Assembly: GCA_022728415.1 (NCBI GenBank)
Contig: JAIJJM010000066.1
Span: forward strand, 1 to 8,701
DNA length: 8,701 nt
Source: Collinsella sp.
GTDB lineage: Bacteria > Actinomycetota > Coriobacteriia > Coriobacteriales > Coriobacteriaceae
Direction of reading: 5' to 3'
Shown here in pieces: positions 1 through 6,473 of this stretch (the stretch's first letter is position 1; each line of letters begins with the position of its first letter). A program made the translations under genes and the position numbers. Below the pieces are notes generated by a model, which was not told the DNA's origin, ran no database searches, and was given only the letters and a program-made list of their open reading frames with translations.

Positions 1-229
1 CATCCTCAGCATTGGCATAACTGAAGGACGTAATCAGCCCCAGCGCGTCCGTAAACTCATAACGGTATTTCACGTTAATCCCGTTCAGATTATCGCTGCC
101 GGGAGCGTTCGTACGGGCATGAAGATACCCCGCGCTCAGTGTGGACTGATGTTCAGACGCCCATGCAGGCGCACCGGATACGGACAGACAGATGGCTGCG
201 GACAAAATGACTGCACAAACTTTACGCAT
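1..229 (-). CDS. lom: Lom/Ail-family outer membrane protein, partial (C-terminus outside window)
   Basis: This is the N-terminal 76 codons of an outer membrane beta-barrel of the Ail/Lom/OmpX type; the gene runs off base 1. The start ATG at 229 has a good Shine-Dalgarno sequence, AGAGGT at 234-239. The protein opens with a Sec signal peptide: MRK, a hydrophobic core (about residues 5-20), then an APAWA-S cleavage site near residue 24. The mature part begins with the first barrel strand (STLSAGYLHA) and contains the family hallmark NGINVKYRYE near residues 49-58. In lambda, lom sits directly after J, is dispensable for lytic growth and is expressed from the prophage; relatives such as Ail and Rck act in adhesion and serum resistance. 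The stretch seen differs from lambda Lom as I remember it and looks more like the variant common in pathogenic E. coli prophages. Virulence activity of this copy is not shown by sequence. Confidence 0.94.
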   Translation of the reverse strand, partial: MRKVCAVILSAAICLSVSGAPAWASEHQSTLSAGYLHARTNAPGSDNLNGINVKYRYEFTDALGLITSFSYANAED

Positions 230-253
230 AATTACCTCTCGCTTTTCTGCAAT

Positions 254-278
254 AAAAAAGGCGCCATTTCTGGCGCCC
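254..278 (-). terminator. Intrinsic terminator after J
   Basis: On the minus strand GGCGCC (272-277), a six-base loop and GGCGCC (260-265) form a perfect six-base-pair GC stem followed at once by T6 (259-254). It lies 19 bases beyond the J stop codon. The U-tract ends about 14 bases before the lom Shine-Dalgarno sequence, leaving no room for a lom promoter between them. Late transcription in lambdoid phages is Q-antiterminated, so it would be expected to read through. Confidence 0.88.
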
Positions 279-296
279 GTATATGGGTTATAAAAT

Positions 297-3200
297 TCAG
301 CTGATACTGATGCCTGCGGTGGCTTTCTTCATCACCACAACCAGCAAATCGCTGATACTTGCTGTGGGATACCAGTTATTCACCAGCCATGCTGACACCG
401 AAAACTCCAGCGTCATGTGGCCGCGACCAGCTGGCATATCAATAACACCACTGTAAATCAGCGTATTATCCAGCGCGGTACGGTTATAAATTTCAGCACC
501 GTTTTTCCGTACTATCAGGCGGCATGACGAATAAATATCGTTATTCTCCCGCTCATGTTTAGCGCCGCTGAATGCCACCGCCGGAATAACAATCTGCCGG
601 TCAAACGGCTGATCGTCATAAACCCTGACGGTAATGGTCCCTGATGGCCACCGCTCCGGTGCACGGGAGTCCCGGGGGAAAGCTTTGCCCACTGTTTTAA
701 CGAGATCGCCTTCAATCTGGTTGGCGGACAGTTTTCCCAGAACCCGACAGTTTTCGTTAATCGTGACGTTGTTGAGCGTCCCGGAGTTCGCATTCACGTT
801 ACCGCTGATATCGGCATTTTTCGCCGTCAGCCGCCCGTCCGGTGTCAGGGAAAATGCCGGAGGATTACCGCCGCTGGTAATGGTGGGAGCCGTCAGGTAT
901 TTCAGGAACACTTCGTTCATGAATATCTGATCGCCCTGACCAACAAACATCGGCTTTGTGTTGCCATTCGCAGGATTAATCATCGCAATCCGGTCAGCAG
1001 CCAGAAGCACCTGACTCTGCATACCTGCTGGCGTATTCTCAATACCGGCTCCGATACCCGCAATATAAAGGCGTCCGTCCTTCATCTGCTGCAGTTTCAC
1101 GGCCCACATGCTGTTCAGGTTATTATTTGTATCAACCTGAACTTTCTGTATCTGCTGGATTGCCGCGCTCTGATTTTCCAGTTTTTTATTGACGGTCTGC
1201 GTGATTTCATTGCTGACATTCGTAATGGACGTCCTGATTTCAGCCAGATCAGGCGCAAGCTGACCGTTATCAATCTGTGTCCACAACTCCTGAGCCAGAT
1301 GGTTTTTCCCTATCTCTCCTTTGAAAAAATCCAGATAGCCGGATGCATCATCACTCGGCTGGCCAACAGCCTCCACAAATGCCGATTTGCCAACAGTATT
1401 CACACTGCGGATATAAAAATAATAATCATGGCCCGGTTTGATATTGATACTGGCAGCTATCCAGTACAGCGCCGAGCCAAGATAGCGGGCTGCGGTTTCA
1501 ACCTGCCTGATATCCGCAATCCGCTTTTCCGAGAACCAGAACTCAAACTGTACCGTCGGGTCATAAACGGCAAGATGCGGCGTGGCGGTTATCTGAAAAT
1601 AGCCCGGCGTCAGCTCAATCCGCGACGGTGCTGCCGGTGCGGCAATCCGGAAGGTGGTGGTGGCAGGTTCACCCTGCTGGCCATAGCTGTTTATCGCCCG
1701 CACCGTCAGGGTGTATTCCCCGAGCGGCAGGCCGCTGAAACGGTGCTCCGTGTCTGCGGTGATGGCGGTGGTCACCAGTCTGGCATCCGTTCCCTTACCA
1801 CTGGTCAGGCGCAGACTGAAGCGCACACCCTTCACCACCCGCGGCGTGTCCCATTTCGCCTGCGCCAGATACTGGCCGTCAGCTGCGCTCACCTCCACCG
1901 TCAGGTGCTGCACTGCCGGTGGGATGACGCTGTTCAGGGAACCTGACTGCGGCTCAAAGCGGGCACCGTTATCCACGATGGCTTCTTTTTCCGGTACGTG
2001 CTGCACCGCCGTGATGGCAAAGGTGCCGTCCGTGTTTTCCCGGATGGAGACACAGCGGAACAGGCGACGGCGCAGTGACGGCAGGGAGAGTCCCCACACC
2101 CCGTATGTCTCCACACCATCAGGCAGGGTACTGACCTGTATCCGGTCCGGCGCGGGGTGTGCGGTGATGTCCACACTCACCGGCTTACCGCTGCCGTTAA
2201 TCAGGTTCACCGCCGATGTACCTGTCTCCGGCAGGGTAACCTCACGGTCCAGCGTCAGGGTGCGGGTGGCAGCATCAATGGACAGGACACGTCCGCCGGT
2301 CAGGGTCCCGGCATAGTCATTATCACAGATTTCAATAATGTCACCGGGTGTGTGCCGCAGCCCCTGAGACCCGAGCGTGAAATCCACCGTCTGCGTTTCC
2401 AGCAGTTCGGTCTTTATCACCCACAGTCCGGCACGGTGGGCCTGACCGCGGCTGGTACAGCCGAACGCGTCCATCTTCAGCAGGTTGCGTCCGTAGCGCA
2501 GTATGGCTTCCGGGTCTTCCACCAGTTCCGTGGAGGTCTGCCAGCCGTTCTGCGGGTCGGTGTAATTCACCTCCACCGCCGTGTGCCGGTCCTTCAGGGC
2601 ACTGAAGCTGTAGCGGAATCCCACGCCGTTATCATCCACCACCACATCGCTGTTGGTGTACGGCCACACCACATCCGACGGGCGGTCCTGAACGAACGTC
2701 AGCGTCTGACCGTTCCATACCGGCATACAGCGCATCGCAGAGCAGAAATCACTGAGAACGTCCCACGCCTTACGCTGTTGTGCCAGGTACGCATTAAAGG
2801 TCATCCGCGGCTCGGTCCCCCCGAAACCATCCGGGACCGTCTGGTCGCAGTACTGCCCGATGGCATACAGCGCCCACTTGTCCACATCCGCCGCCCCCAG
2901 ACGTTTTCCCATGCCGTAGCGCGGGTGAGTCAGCATGTCCCACAGGCACCAGGCCGGGTTGTTGCTGTATGCCGGTTTCAGACTGCCGTCCCAGATACCA
3001 CTGTACGTGCGTTTTTCCGGGTCATAGTTTGACGGCACCTGGATGATGCGACCGCGGATATGGTAGTTCACCGTCATCTGCTGGCCGCCGAACTGCTCCG
3101 CATCCACCTGCAGCCCCACAATGGCCGTGTTCGGGTAGCACTGTTTCACATCGATGATTTCGGTGTATGACGACCACAGCGTCTTATTCTGCAGCTGGTC

Positions 3201-3770
3201 CGTGGTGCTGTCCGCCGTCTCCCTGACCATCCGGATGTTAAAGGGCCGGGGAGGCAGATTATCCAGAATCACCGAGGCCAGGAACTGTGAGGTGGTCTTG
3301 CCGTTAATGGTGACGTCCTTTTCTGTCACCCAGTTACCGTTACGCTGTAACTGAATCAGCAGGCGGACGGATGCCGGGTTACGGTCACCCTTTGAGGTGG
3401 TCTCCACCAGTGACTGCACCCCGAAGGTAACCCGCAGGCGGTCAATGTTCGCGGACGTAATGGTGCGCGTCACCGGTTTTGCCTTCGTCACTTCCACGCC
3501 CAGTCCGGTTTCAGCTCCGGAGGACTCAAAGCCTTCCGGTGGTGTCTGCTCCTGCTCCCCGGCGCGCCAGACCGCCGTCACACCGTGTATCACGGGATTG
3601 CCGTCCGTGTCCGTCAGTGGGGTTTTGTTCACCAGAATACTCTGCAGTCCCTTCACCGGACCTTCTATCGGTCCCTCACCAATCGCATCAATCACACTCA
3701 TCATCTGCGTGGATTTGAGATTATCCTTCGCCTCACGAGGCGTGTGTGCCTTACCGCCACCTTTTCCCAT
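297..3770 (-). CDS. J: Tail tip attachment / host specificity protein J
   Basis: This is the central tail tip fibre that touches the host receptor and starts DNA injection. At 1157 residues it is slightly longer than lambda J (1132). The N-terminus ([20 protein letters not shown]) and the next 600 or so residues follow lambda gpJ closely. Two fibronectin/Ig-like domains follow (about 615-707 and 708-805), then a polar coiled-coil-like stretch (about 822-888) rich in N and Q, then the conserved segment containing [20 protein letters not shown] and [16 protein letters not shown]. The last 120 or so residues are the presumed receptor-binding domain; they keep the WPSG, PFDRQIV and DMPAGRG landmarks of lambda J but are otherwise diverged. 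The start at 3770 is supported by AGGGGAAGG at 3775-3783 and by the family N-terminus. The stop is TGA at 297-299. The gap back to I is unusually long and holds putative small RNAs. Which receptor it uses cannot be read from the sequence. Confidence 0.98.
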   Translation of the reverse strand: MGKGGGKAHTPREAKDNLKSTQMMSVIDAIGEGPIEGPVKGLQSILVNKTPLTDTDGNPVIHGVTAVWRAGEQEQTPPEGFESSGAETGLGVEVTKAKPVTRTITSANIDRLRVTFGVQSLVETTSKGDRNPASVRLLIQLQRNGNWVTEKDVTINGKTTSQFLASVILDNLPPRPFNIRMVRETADSTTDQLQNKTLWSSYTEIIDVKQCYPNTAIVGLQVDAEQFGGQQMTVNYHIRGRIIQVPSNYDPEKRTYSGIWDGSLKPAYSNNPAWCLWDMLTHPRYGMGKRLGAADVDKWALYAIGQYCDQTVPDGFGGTEPRMTFNAYLAQQRKAWDVLSDFCSAMRCMPVWNGQTLTFVQDRPSDVVWPYTNSDVVVDDNGVGFRYSFSALKDRHTAVEVNYTDPQNGWQTSTELVEDPEAILRYGRNLLKMDAFGCTSRGQAHRAGLWVIKTELLETQTVDFTLGSQGLRHTPGDIIEICDNDYAGTLTGGRVLSIDAATRTLTLDREVTLPETGTSAVNLINGSGKPVSVDITAHPAPDRIQVSTLPDGVETYGVWGLSLPSLRRRLFRCVSIRENTDGTFAITAVQHVPEKEAIVDNGARFEPQSGSLNSVIPPAVQHLTVEVSAADGQYLAQAKWDTPRVVKGVRFSLRLTSGKGTDARLVTTAITADTEHRFSGLPLGEYTLTVRAINSYGQQGEPATTTFRIAAPAAPSRIELTPGYFQITATPHLAVYDPTVQFEFWFSEKRIADIRQVETAARYLGSALYWIAASINIKPGHDYYFYIRSVNTVGKSAFVEAVGQPSDDASGYLDFFKGEIGKNHLAQELWTQIDNGQLAPDLAEIRTSITNVSNEITQTVNKKLENQSAAIQQIQKVQVDTNNNLNSMWAVKLQQMKDGRLYIAGIGAGIENTPAGMQSQVLLAADRIAMINPANGNTKPMFVGQGDQIFMNEVFLKYLTAPTITSGGNPPAFSLTPDGRLTAKNADISGNVNANSGTLNNVTINENCRVLGKLSANQIEGDLVKTVGKAFPRDSRAPERWPSGTITVRVYDDQPFDRQIVIPAVAFSGAKHERENNDIYSSCRLIVRKNGAEIYNRTALDNTLIYSGVIDMPAGRGHMTLEFSVSAWLVNNWYPTASISDLLVVVMKKATAGISIS

Positions 3771-3801
3771 ACAGCCTTCCCCTGAATAAATTAACCGCCA
3801 C

Positions 3802-3831
3802 TTGCCATTCCGTACAGAAGTCGGATATCCT
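3802..3831 (+). promoter_or_regulatory. Weak candidate sigma70 promoter for RNA unit 1
   Basis: TTGCCA (3802-3807, five of six matches to the -35 consensus) is separated by 18 bases from TATCCT (3826-3831, four of six matches to the -10 consensus). This would place the start near G3838, just ahead of the first hairpin of the putative RNA. The -10 element is poor, so the call rests mainly on its position relative to the hairpins and terminator. Confidence 0.35.
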
Positions 3832-3837
3832 TCGCCC

Positions 3838-3908
3838 GAAAAGCATGAAACACATTTCTGCCATGCTAAAGAGAAACCCCGGTATCAGCAGATACCGGGG
3901 TTTTCTTT
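3838..3908 (+). ncRNA. Putative small RNA, unit 1 (about 70 nt)
   Basis: The predicted RNA would have two structured parts. The first is a hairpin AGCATG (3842-3847) / CATGCT (3862-3867) with a 14-base loop AAACACATTTCTGC. A short A-rich linker follows, then a 10-13 bp terminator stem with a U-rich 3' end. This layout, an exposed seed in a loop plus a terminator with a U tail, is typical of small Hfq-dependent RNAs. It lies antisense to the direction of the tail operon, in the I-J gap, with no credible protein frame. Known lambdoid prophages of enterohaemorrhagic E. coli encode such small RNAs, including AgvB, an antagonist of GcvB. I do not recall the AgvB sequence well enough to claim identity. 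Boundaries are inferred from promoter and terminator positions; expression is unproven. Confidence 0.5.
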
Positions 3909-3909
3909 C
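3868..3909. terminator. Strong bidirectional intrinsic terminator
   Basis: CCCCGGTATC (3877-3886) pairs perfectly with GATACCGGGG (3891-3900) around an AGCA loop, and AAA/TTT at 3874-3876 and 3901-3903 extend the stem to 13 bp. On the plus strand it is followed by TTTTCTTTC (3901-3909), ending RNA unit 1. On the minus strand it is followed by TTTCTCTTT (3876-3868), so it faces tail operon transcription travelling from I to J. Without Q antitermination, J expression should be reduced here. Confidence 0.85.
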
Positions 3910-3975
3910 ATGCCCACCGATAATCCTGTTGGTTAAAACCGGTAATGGCATAAAAATTCTGAATATCTTCACATT

Positions 3976-4003
3976 TTCACAAACTGACTGTGGCGCGTAT
4001 AAT
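3976..4003 (+). promoter_or_regulatory. Sigma70-type promoter for RNA unit 2
   Basis: TTCACA (3976-3981, five of six matches to TTGACA) and a perfect TATAAT (3998-4003) are 16 bases apart, giving a start near G4010. It is the best promoter match I found in the window and points away from J, against the tail genes. The upstream sequence is AT-rich (3945-3975), which would help. I see no obvious operator or repressor site, so constitutive lysogenic activity is possible. Confidence 0.72.
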
Positions 4004-4009
4004 TTCTCT

Positions 4010-4106
4010 GCGTTAATTTTTTTGTCGTGATATAAGAATAATTCCTTACACTTAATCTTCGTAACTCTCCCGCAGTTCCTGTCCGCGATCACTGCGGGAT
4101 TTTTTT
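4010..4106 (+). ncRNA. Putative small RNA, unit 2 (about 97 nt)
   Basis: A start near 4010 follows from the TATAAT promoter, and an intrinsic terminator ends the transcript near 4106. The body is AU-rich and mostly unstructured: a U7 run near 4017-4023, then AAGAATAATTCC and CTTACACTTAATC. Only a weak TAAG/CTTA hairpin is visible before the terminator stem. A single-stranded AU-rich region plus a U-rich terminator tail fits an Hfq-bound trans-acting RNA. No ATG with a ribosome binding site and reasonable frame lies inside it, so a peptide product is unlikely. The alternative is a short leader or decaying remnant of a larger moron gene. I do not recognise the family. Confidence 0.58.
4068..4106 (+). 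terminator. Intrinsic terminator of RNA unit 2
   Basis: TCCCGCAGT (4068-4076) and ACTGCGGGA (4091-4099) form a perfect 9-bp stem with a 14-base loop, followed by T7 (4100-4106). The other strand lacks a T tract after the stem, so the terminator works only on the plus strand. It ends seven bases short of the I stop codon, which also shields I from antisense transcription. Confidence 0.87.
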
Positions 4107-4113
4107 ATTCTTT

Positions 4114-4794
4114 TTACCCCTGCCGCCCGATAACCACGACCTTTCCGCCCCCGCCTTCATCACGGGTACTGATGTCCTGGGATATACGGCGGGAGCCAAC
4201 CAGCATTTCCCCGTAAGGCACCGGCATCGGGTTACCCTGGGCAATCATGTTATCCAGGGAGGAAAAGTACGTGTTCTGTTTACCGTTATCCGTGCTTTTG
4301 TACTCCGGTGTTTTTGCCTTCGGGGCCAGCATCTGGGCCACACCGCCCAGTATCATGCTGGCCCCCAGTGAAAACAGCATCGTGGTGGCAGAAAAACCGC
4401 CGGCACTCAGGGCTGTACCCCATAACGCCATCGAGGCACCGGCAGTGAAGAAAGAGCCCACGATGGCTGCCGCCCCCAGCACAATCTGCAGTCCACCCTT
4501 TCCGGCCCCGGCCAGTCGCGGCACAATATGGATGACCGTTCCCTCACCCAGCTGTTCGTGAAGACGGGCGTACACCGCCTCCGGTGCCGTGTCATAACCG
4601 GCAATACGTATCTGGTACCAGCCTTCGTTCATCTGACGGCGAAAGCCCGGCACCTGTAACGACAGCGCCCGGATGGCTTCCGCTGCCGTGTTCACATACA
4701 GGCTGAGGCGGCGGCCAAATCGTTGTAAATCCCCGTGAAGGCAGATGCGTGCCAGTGGCGGTGACGCCAGACAGAATGCGTTCGTCGTTGCCAT
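4114..4794 (-). CDS. I: Tail assembly protein I
   Basis: This protein is required to build the tail tip (initiator) but is not known to remain in the finished virion. Its 226 residues compare with 223 in lambda gpI, and it is recognisable throughout: an N-terminal LARICLHGDLQRFGRRL segment and GWYQIRIAGYD (about 58-68) of a beta-grasp-like domain, a long small-residue hydrophobic stretch at about 101-156 (GLQIVLGAAA, then FSLGASMILGGVAQML), and the conserved tail with TDNGKQNTYFSSLDNM (168-183) and KVVVIGR. The start at 4794 lies inside K, a 103-base out-of-frame overlap that matches the lambda arrangement. AGAGGT lies about 11 bases upstream, rather far, so coupling to K translation may help. 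The hydrophobic segment could be mistaken for membrane spans; in this family it is a glycine/alanine-rich part of an assembly factor. Confidence 0.97.
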   Translation of the reverse strand: MATTNAFCLASPPLARICLHGDLQRFGRRLSLYVNTAAEAIRALSLQVPGFRRQMNEGWYQIRIAGYDTAPEAVYARLHEQLGEGTVIHIVPRLAGAGKGGLQIVLGAAAIVGSFFTAGASMALWGTALSAGGFSATTMLFSLGASMILGGVAQMLAPKAKTPEYKSTDNGKQNTYFSSLDNMIAQGNPMPVPYGEMLVGSRRISQDISTRDEGGGGKVVVIGRQG

Positions 4795-5435
4795 TTTTCG
4801 GAATACCTCTCCCGTTTACTCAGTTGTTCAGGCAGATGGTGAAGCAGCTCACCGTTGCCGCAGTAAATGGCGGCATGGTTCGGTACCGAAGCACCAAAGC
4901 AGCACAGCAGAATATCGCCCGCCTGTGCAGAGGACAGGGGCACCCGGTAAAAGCCGGTGACCGCCATATTGTCCAGGTAAAGGTTCTGACCGTTGCGCCA
5001 CCAGTCATCCTCGCGATGAAAATCCGGCATTTCAGTCCCCGCCAGATGATAAGCATCCCGGAACAGCGTGTAACAGTCCGTCACCCCGTGCTCAAAGCGC
5101 CGTCCTGTCAGATGTGGCACACAGCGGAATTTGTGAATGTCACCCCGGCAGACCAGCCACCAGGGCAGTGCGCTTTTTATCTGCAGCCGCCGGTCAGCCT
5201 CGCTCAGCCAGGGCAGCCCACCGGGATGACTGTGGACCAGTGCCACAATCTCCCCCTGCATCTCTGCCCGCAGCCAGTCTTCCGGTGCGATACGAAAATA
5301 CGCCTCCGGCTCTGCAGAAATATTCACACAAGGGATATACCACTCCCCCTCCGGCGTGCTTATCACGAAGCCGCACGACTCCGCAGGCGCACACCGCCGG
5401 GCATGCGCCAGAATCGCTGATTCAGTCTGTGTCAT
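4692..5435 (-). CDS. K: Tail assembly protein K, JAMM plus NlpC/P60 peptidase
   Basis: Needed for tail tip assembly; the C-terminal domain is of a type that cleaves peptidoglycan peptides, fitting a role in local wall opening during infection or in tip processing. It has 247 residues from the ATG at 5435. The N-terminal MPN/JAMM metalloprotease-like domain shows Glu19 (PAESCGF) and H68-S-H70-P with S78 and D81, a complete JAMM metal-binding signature. The C-terminal NlpC/P60 domain shows catalytic Cys121 (DCYTLFRDAY) and His187 (NHAAIY), with a further His at 199-200. The start is chosen because it lies 10 bases after the L stop and gives the full JAMM domain; the frame stays open upstream inside L, but that part looks like shadow sequence. 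No strong Shine-Dalgarno precedes it, suggesting translational coupling to L. The lambda annotation lists a shorter K (199 aa), probably from a later start. Confidence 0.95.
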   Translation of the reverse strand: MTQTESAILAHARRCAPAESCGFVISTPEGEWYIPCVNISAEPEAYFRIAPEDWLRAEMQGEIVALVHSHPGGLPWLSEADRRLQIKSALPWWLVCRGDIHKFRCVPHLTGRRFEHGVTDCYTLFRDAYHLAGTEMPDFHREDDWWRNGQNLYLDNMAVTGFYRVPLSSAQAGDILLCCFGASVPNHAAIYCGNGELLHHLPEQLSKRERYSEKWQRRTHSVWRHRHWHASAFTGIYNDLAAASACM

Positions 5436-5445
5436 AAACCGGGAT

Positions 5446-6144
5446 TTACTGCGAAAGTTTATTAATGGAAAGGAAACCGCCAAAATTGCCGACATTCCTG
5501 CGCAGTTCACACCCGCGCATGCACTTGCTGCATCTGTCCTTACGGATATCCGTGGTGGGTTTATCGAACTCATCCGCCACAGCCCCGCCCGTGTAACCAC
5601 ACTCATCAGAGCGGTAGGTCCACATACAGGTGTTCGCCAGCATGATACGACCGGGAAACAGCGCCCCGTCCGTCTCGGTCGGTGTGGCCAGCACAAACGA
5701 GGCCGTCATGGCTGTCAGCTGCGACATCTGCTCCACCACCCAGCGGTCACTCAACTCCTGCTCCGGGTCCGCCGCCGGATTGCCCGCAACGAAATTCACC
5801 GCATCCAGAAAACGGGCATACACCCGGCGGCGGACCACCGTGGCCCCCACCAGACTCTGCAGGTCTTCCGCCATCCCGGTGACCAGACCGAACAGATTGG
5901 ACACCGTCAGCGACGGTCTGGCACTGCTGCCCTTCCCGCTCATCTCAAAACCGCTGCCGTCAATCGGGTATGCCTGATATTGCCGCCCCTGCCAGGTGAC
6001 CGGCTCCCCTTTTTCATTCAGCTCATTACAGAAAAAATACCGCTCACCGCCCTGTACCGTCAGGTCGATTTCCCAGAGTACCACCCGCGGTGACTGCTCT
6101 GATTTAACCGACTCGCTCAGACTTTCTTCGTGAATATCCTGCAT
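5446..6144 (-). CDS. L: Minor tail protein L, iron-sulfur tail tip protein
   Basis: A component of the distal tail tip complex that connects the tail tube to J. It has 232 residues, the same length as lambda gpL, with lambda landmarks throughout (VVLWEIDLT, GGERYFFCNE, NEKGEPVTWQGRQYQ, LDAVNFV, TETDGA-FPGRIMLANTC). Lambda gpL binds a [4Fe-4S] cluster through four cysteines in its C-terminal domain; here Cys173, Cys182, Cys205 and Cys212 are all present, with an extra Cys208 as part of CSKC. The C-terminus NVGNFGGFLSINKLSQ is the family ending. The start codon overlaps the M stop (TGATG), with AGGTGG about eight bases upstream, so it is translated coupled to M. Confidence 0.98.
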   Translation of the reverse strand: MQDIHEESLSESVKSEQSPRVVLWEIDLTVQGGERYFFCNELNEKGEPVTWQGRQYQAYPIDGSGFEMSGKGSSARPSLTVSNLFGLVTGMAEDLQSLVGATVVRRRVYARFLDAVNFVAGNPAADPEQELSDRWVVEQMSQLTAMTASFVLATPTETDGALFPGRIMLANTCMWTYRSDECGYTGGAVADEFDKPTTDIRKDRCSKCMRGCELRRNVGNFGGFLSINKLSQ

Positions 6145-6473
6145 CAGTTCACCACCTGCTTAAACTCCGCGCTGAACTCAACGCGCAACATCCCGACCCG
6201 CGCAGACCACCCGGCACAGGTCACCTTTATCTGCCGGTATGCATAGGGTGGCTTCCACAAAAATGCCTTCCAGCCACCGTGCTCTGCCAGGAACGCTTCC
6301 AGATGCCGGGCCTCCTCCCGGGTCACGGAAAGCGTCACCCTGTATGTTTTCAGGTCAGCATTCAGCCCTGCCGCCATACGCTGTGAGTACCCGTCACCAA
6401 AACGCACTTCACGCACCGATGGCTGCGAGTTCACCTCCATATCCGGCTTCACTTTCCAGCGAAAGGTTTTCAT
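6144..6473 (-). CDS. M: Minor tail protein M
   Basis: A small tail tip protein of 109 residues, exactly the lambda gpM length. It belongs to the phage minor tail protein M family and works with L, I and K to form the tip on which the tail tube is assembled. Recognisable motifs are KTFRWKVKP at the start, VREVRFGDGYSQR (about 20-32), HGGWKAFLWKPPY (about 65-77), and the ending VEFSAEF-QVVN. Its ATG overlaps the H stop codon (ATGA), with a GGAG/GGTGG ribosome binding site just upstream inside H, so the two are coupled. Confidence 0.97.
   Translation of the reverse strand: MKTFRWKVKPDMEVNSQPSVREVRFGDGYSQRMAAGLNADLKTYRVTLSVTREEARHLEAFLAEHGGWKAFLWKPPYAYRQIKVTCAGWSARVGMLRVEFSAEFKQVVN

Larger units (their letters stand above)
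3771..4113. other. Enlarged, AT-rich I-J intergenic region with two RNA-like units on the plus strand
   Basis: This 343-base gap lies between genes that are almost adjacent in lambda (about 60 bases there, from memory). It contains two promoter-like and terminator-like sets pointing opposite to the tail genes, listed separately, plus the J ribosome binding site at its left edge. Base composition is clearly more AT-rich than the flanking genes, especially 3930-4065. Open frames crossing it on either strand run straight through the terminator hairpins, have no convincing ribosome binding site and resemble nothing I recognise. I infer a moron-like insertion carrying non-coding RNA genes. Confidence 0.7.

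Noticed and set aside
280..420. Promoter for lom within the end of J
   Set aside because: Only weak AT-rich hexamers such as TTTATA near the J stop, without a matching -35 at proper spacing.
2157..3032. 291-codon open frame on the plus strand inside J
   Set aside because: It is fully antisense to the well-recognised J gene, rich in R, H and V as expected from the complement of GC-rich coding sequence, with no recognisable domain.
3929..3957. Possible plus-strand promoter TTGGTT-16-TAAAAA
   Set aside because: Both hexamers are poor, and a much better promoter lies about 50 bases downstream.
3746..4030. 94-codon plus-strand open frame in the I-J gap
   Set aside because: It begins inside J antisense and reads through the strong terminator and the TATAAT promoter, so it is better explained by the RNA units.
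3751..4092. 113-codon minus-strand open frame between I and J
   Set aside because: It runs through the bidirectional terminator hairpin and across the J start, has no good ribosome binding site and resembles no protein I know. A decayed moron protein cannot be wholly excluded.
4749..5420. 223-codon open frame on the plus strand inside K
   Set aside because: Antisense to K, whose catalytic motifs are intact on the minus strand.
5436..5696. Upstream extension of K by up to 87 codons
   Set aside because: The frame is open, but the extra residues lie wholly inside L and look like out-of-frame shadow; the JAMM domain is complete from the ATG at 5435.
5356..6093. 245-codon open frame on the plus strand across L
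   Set aside because: Antisense shadow of L and the start of K; composition (many H, R, T, P) and lack of a ribosome binding site argue against coding.
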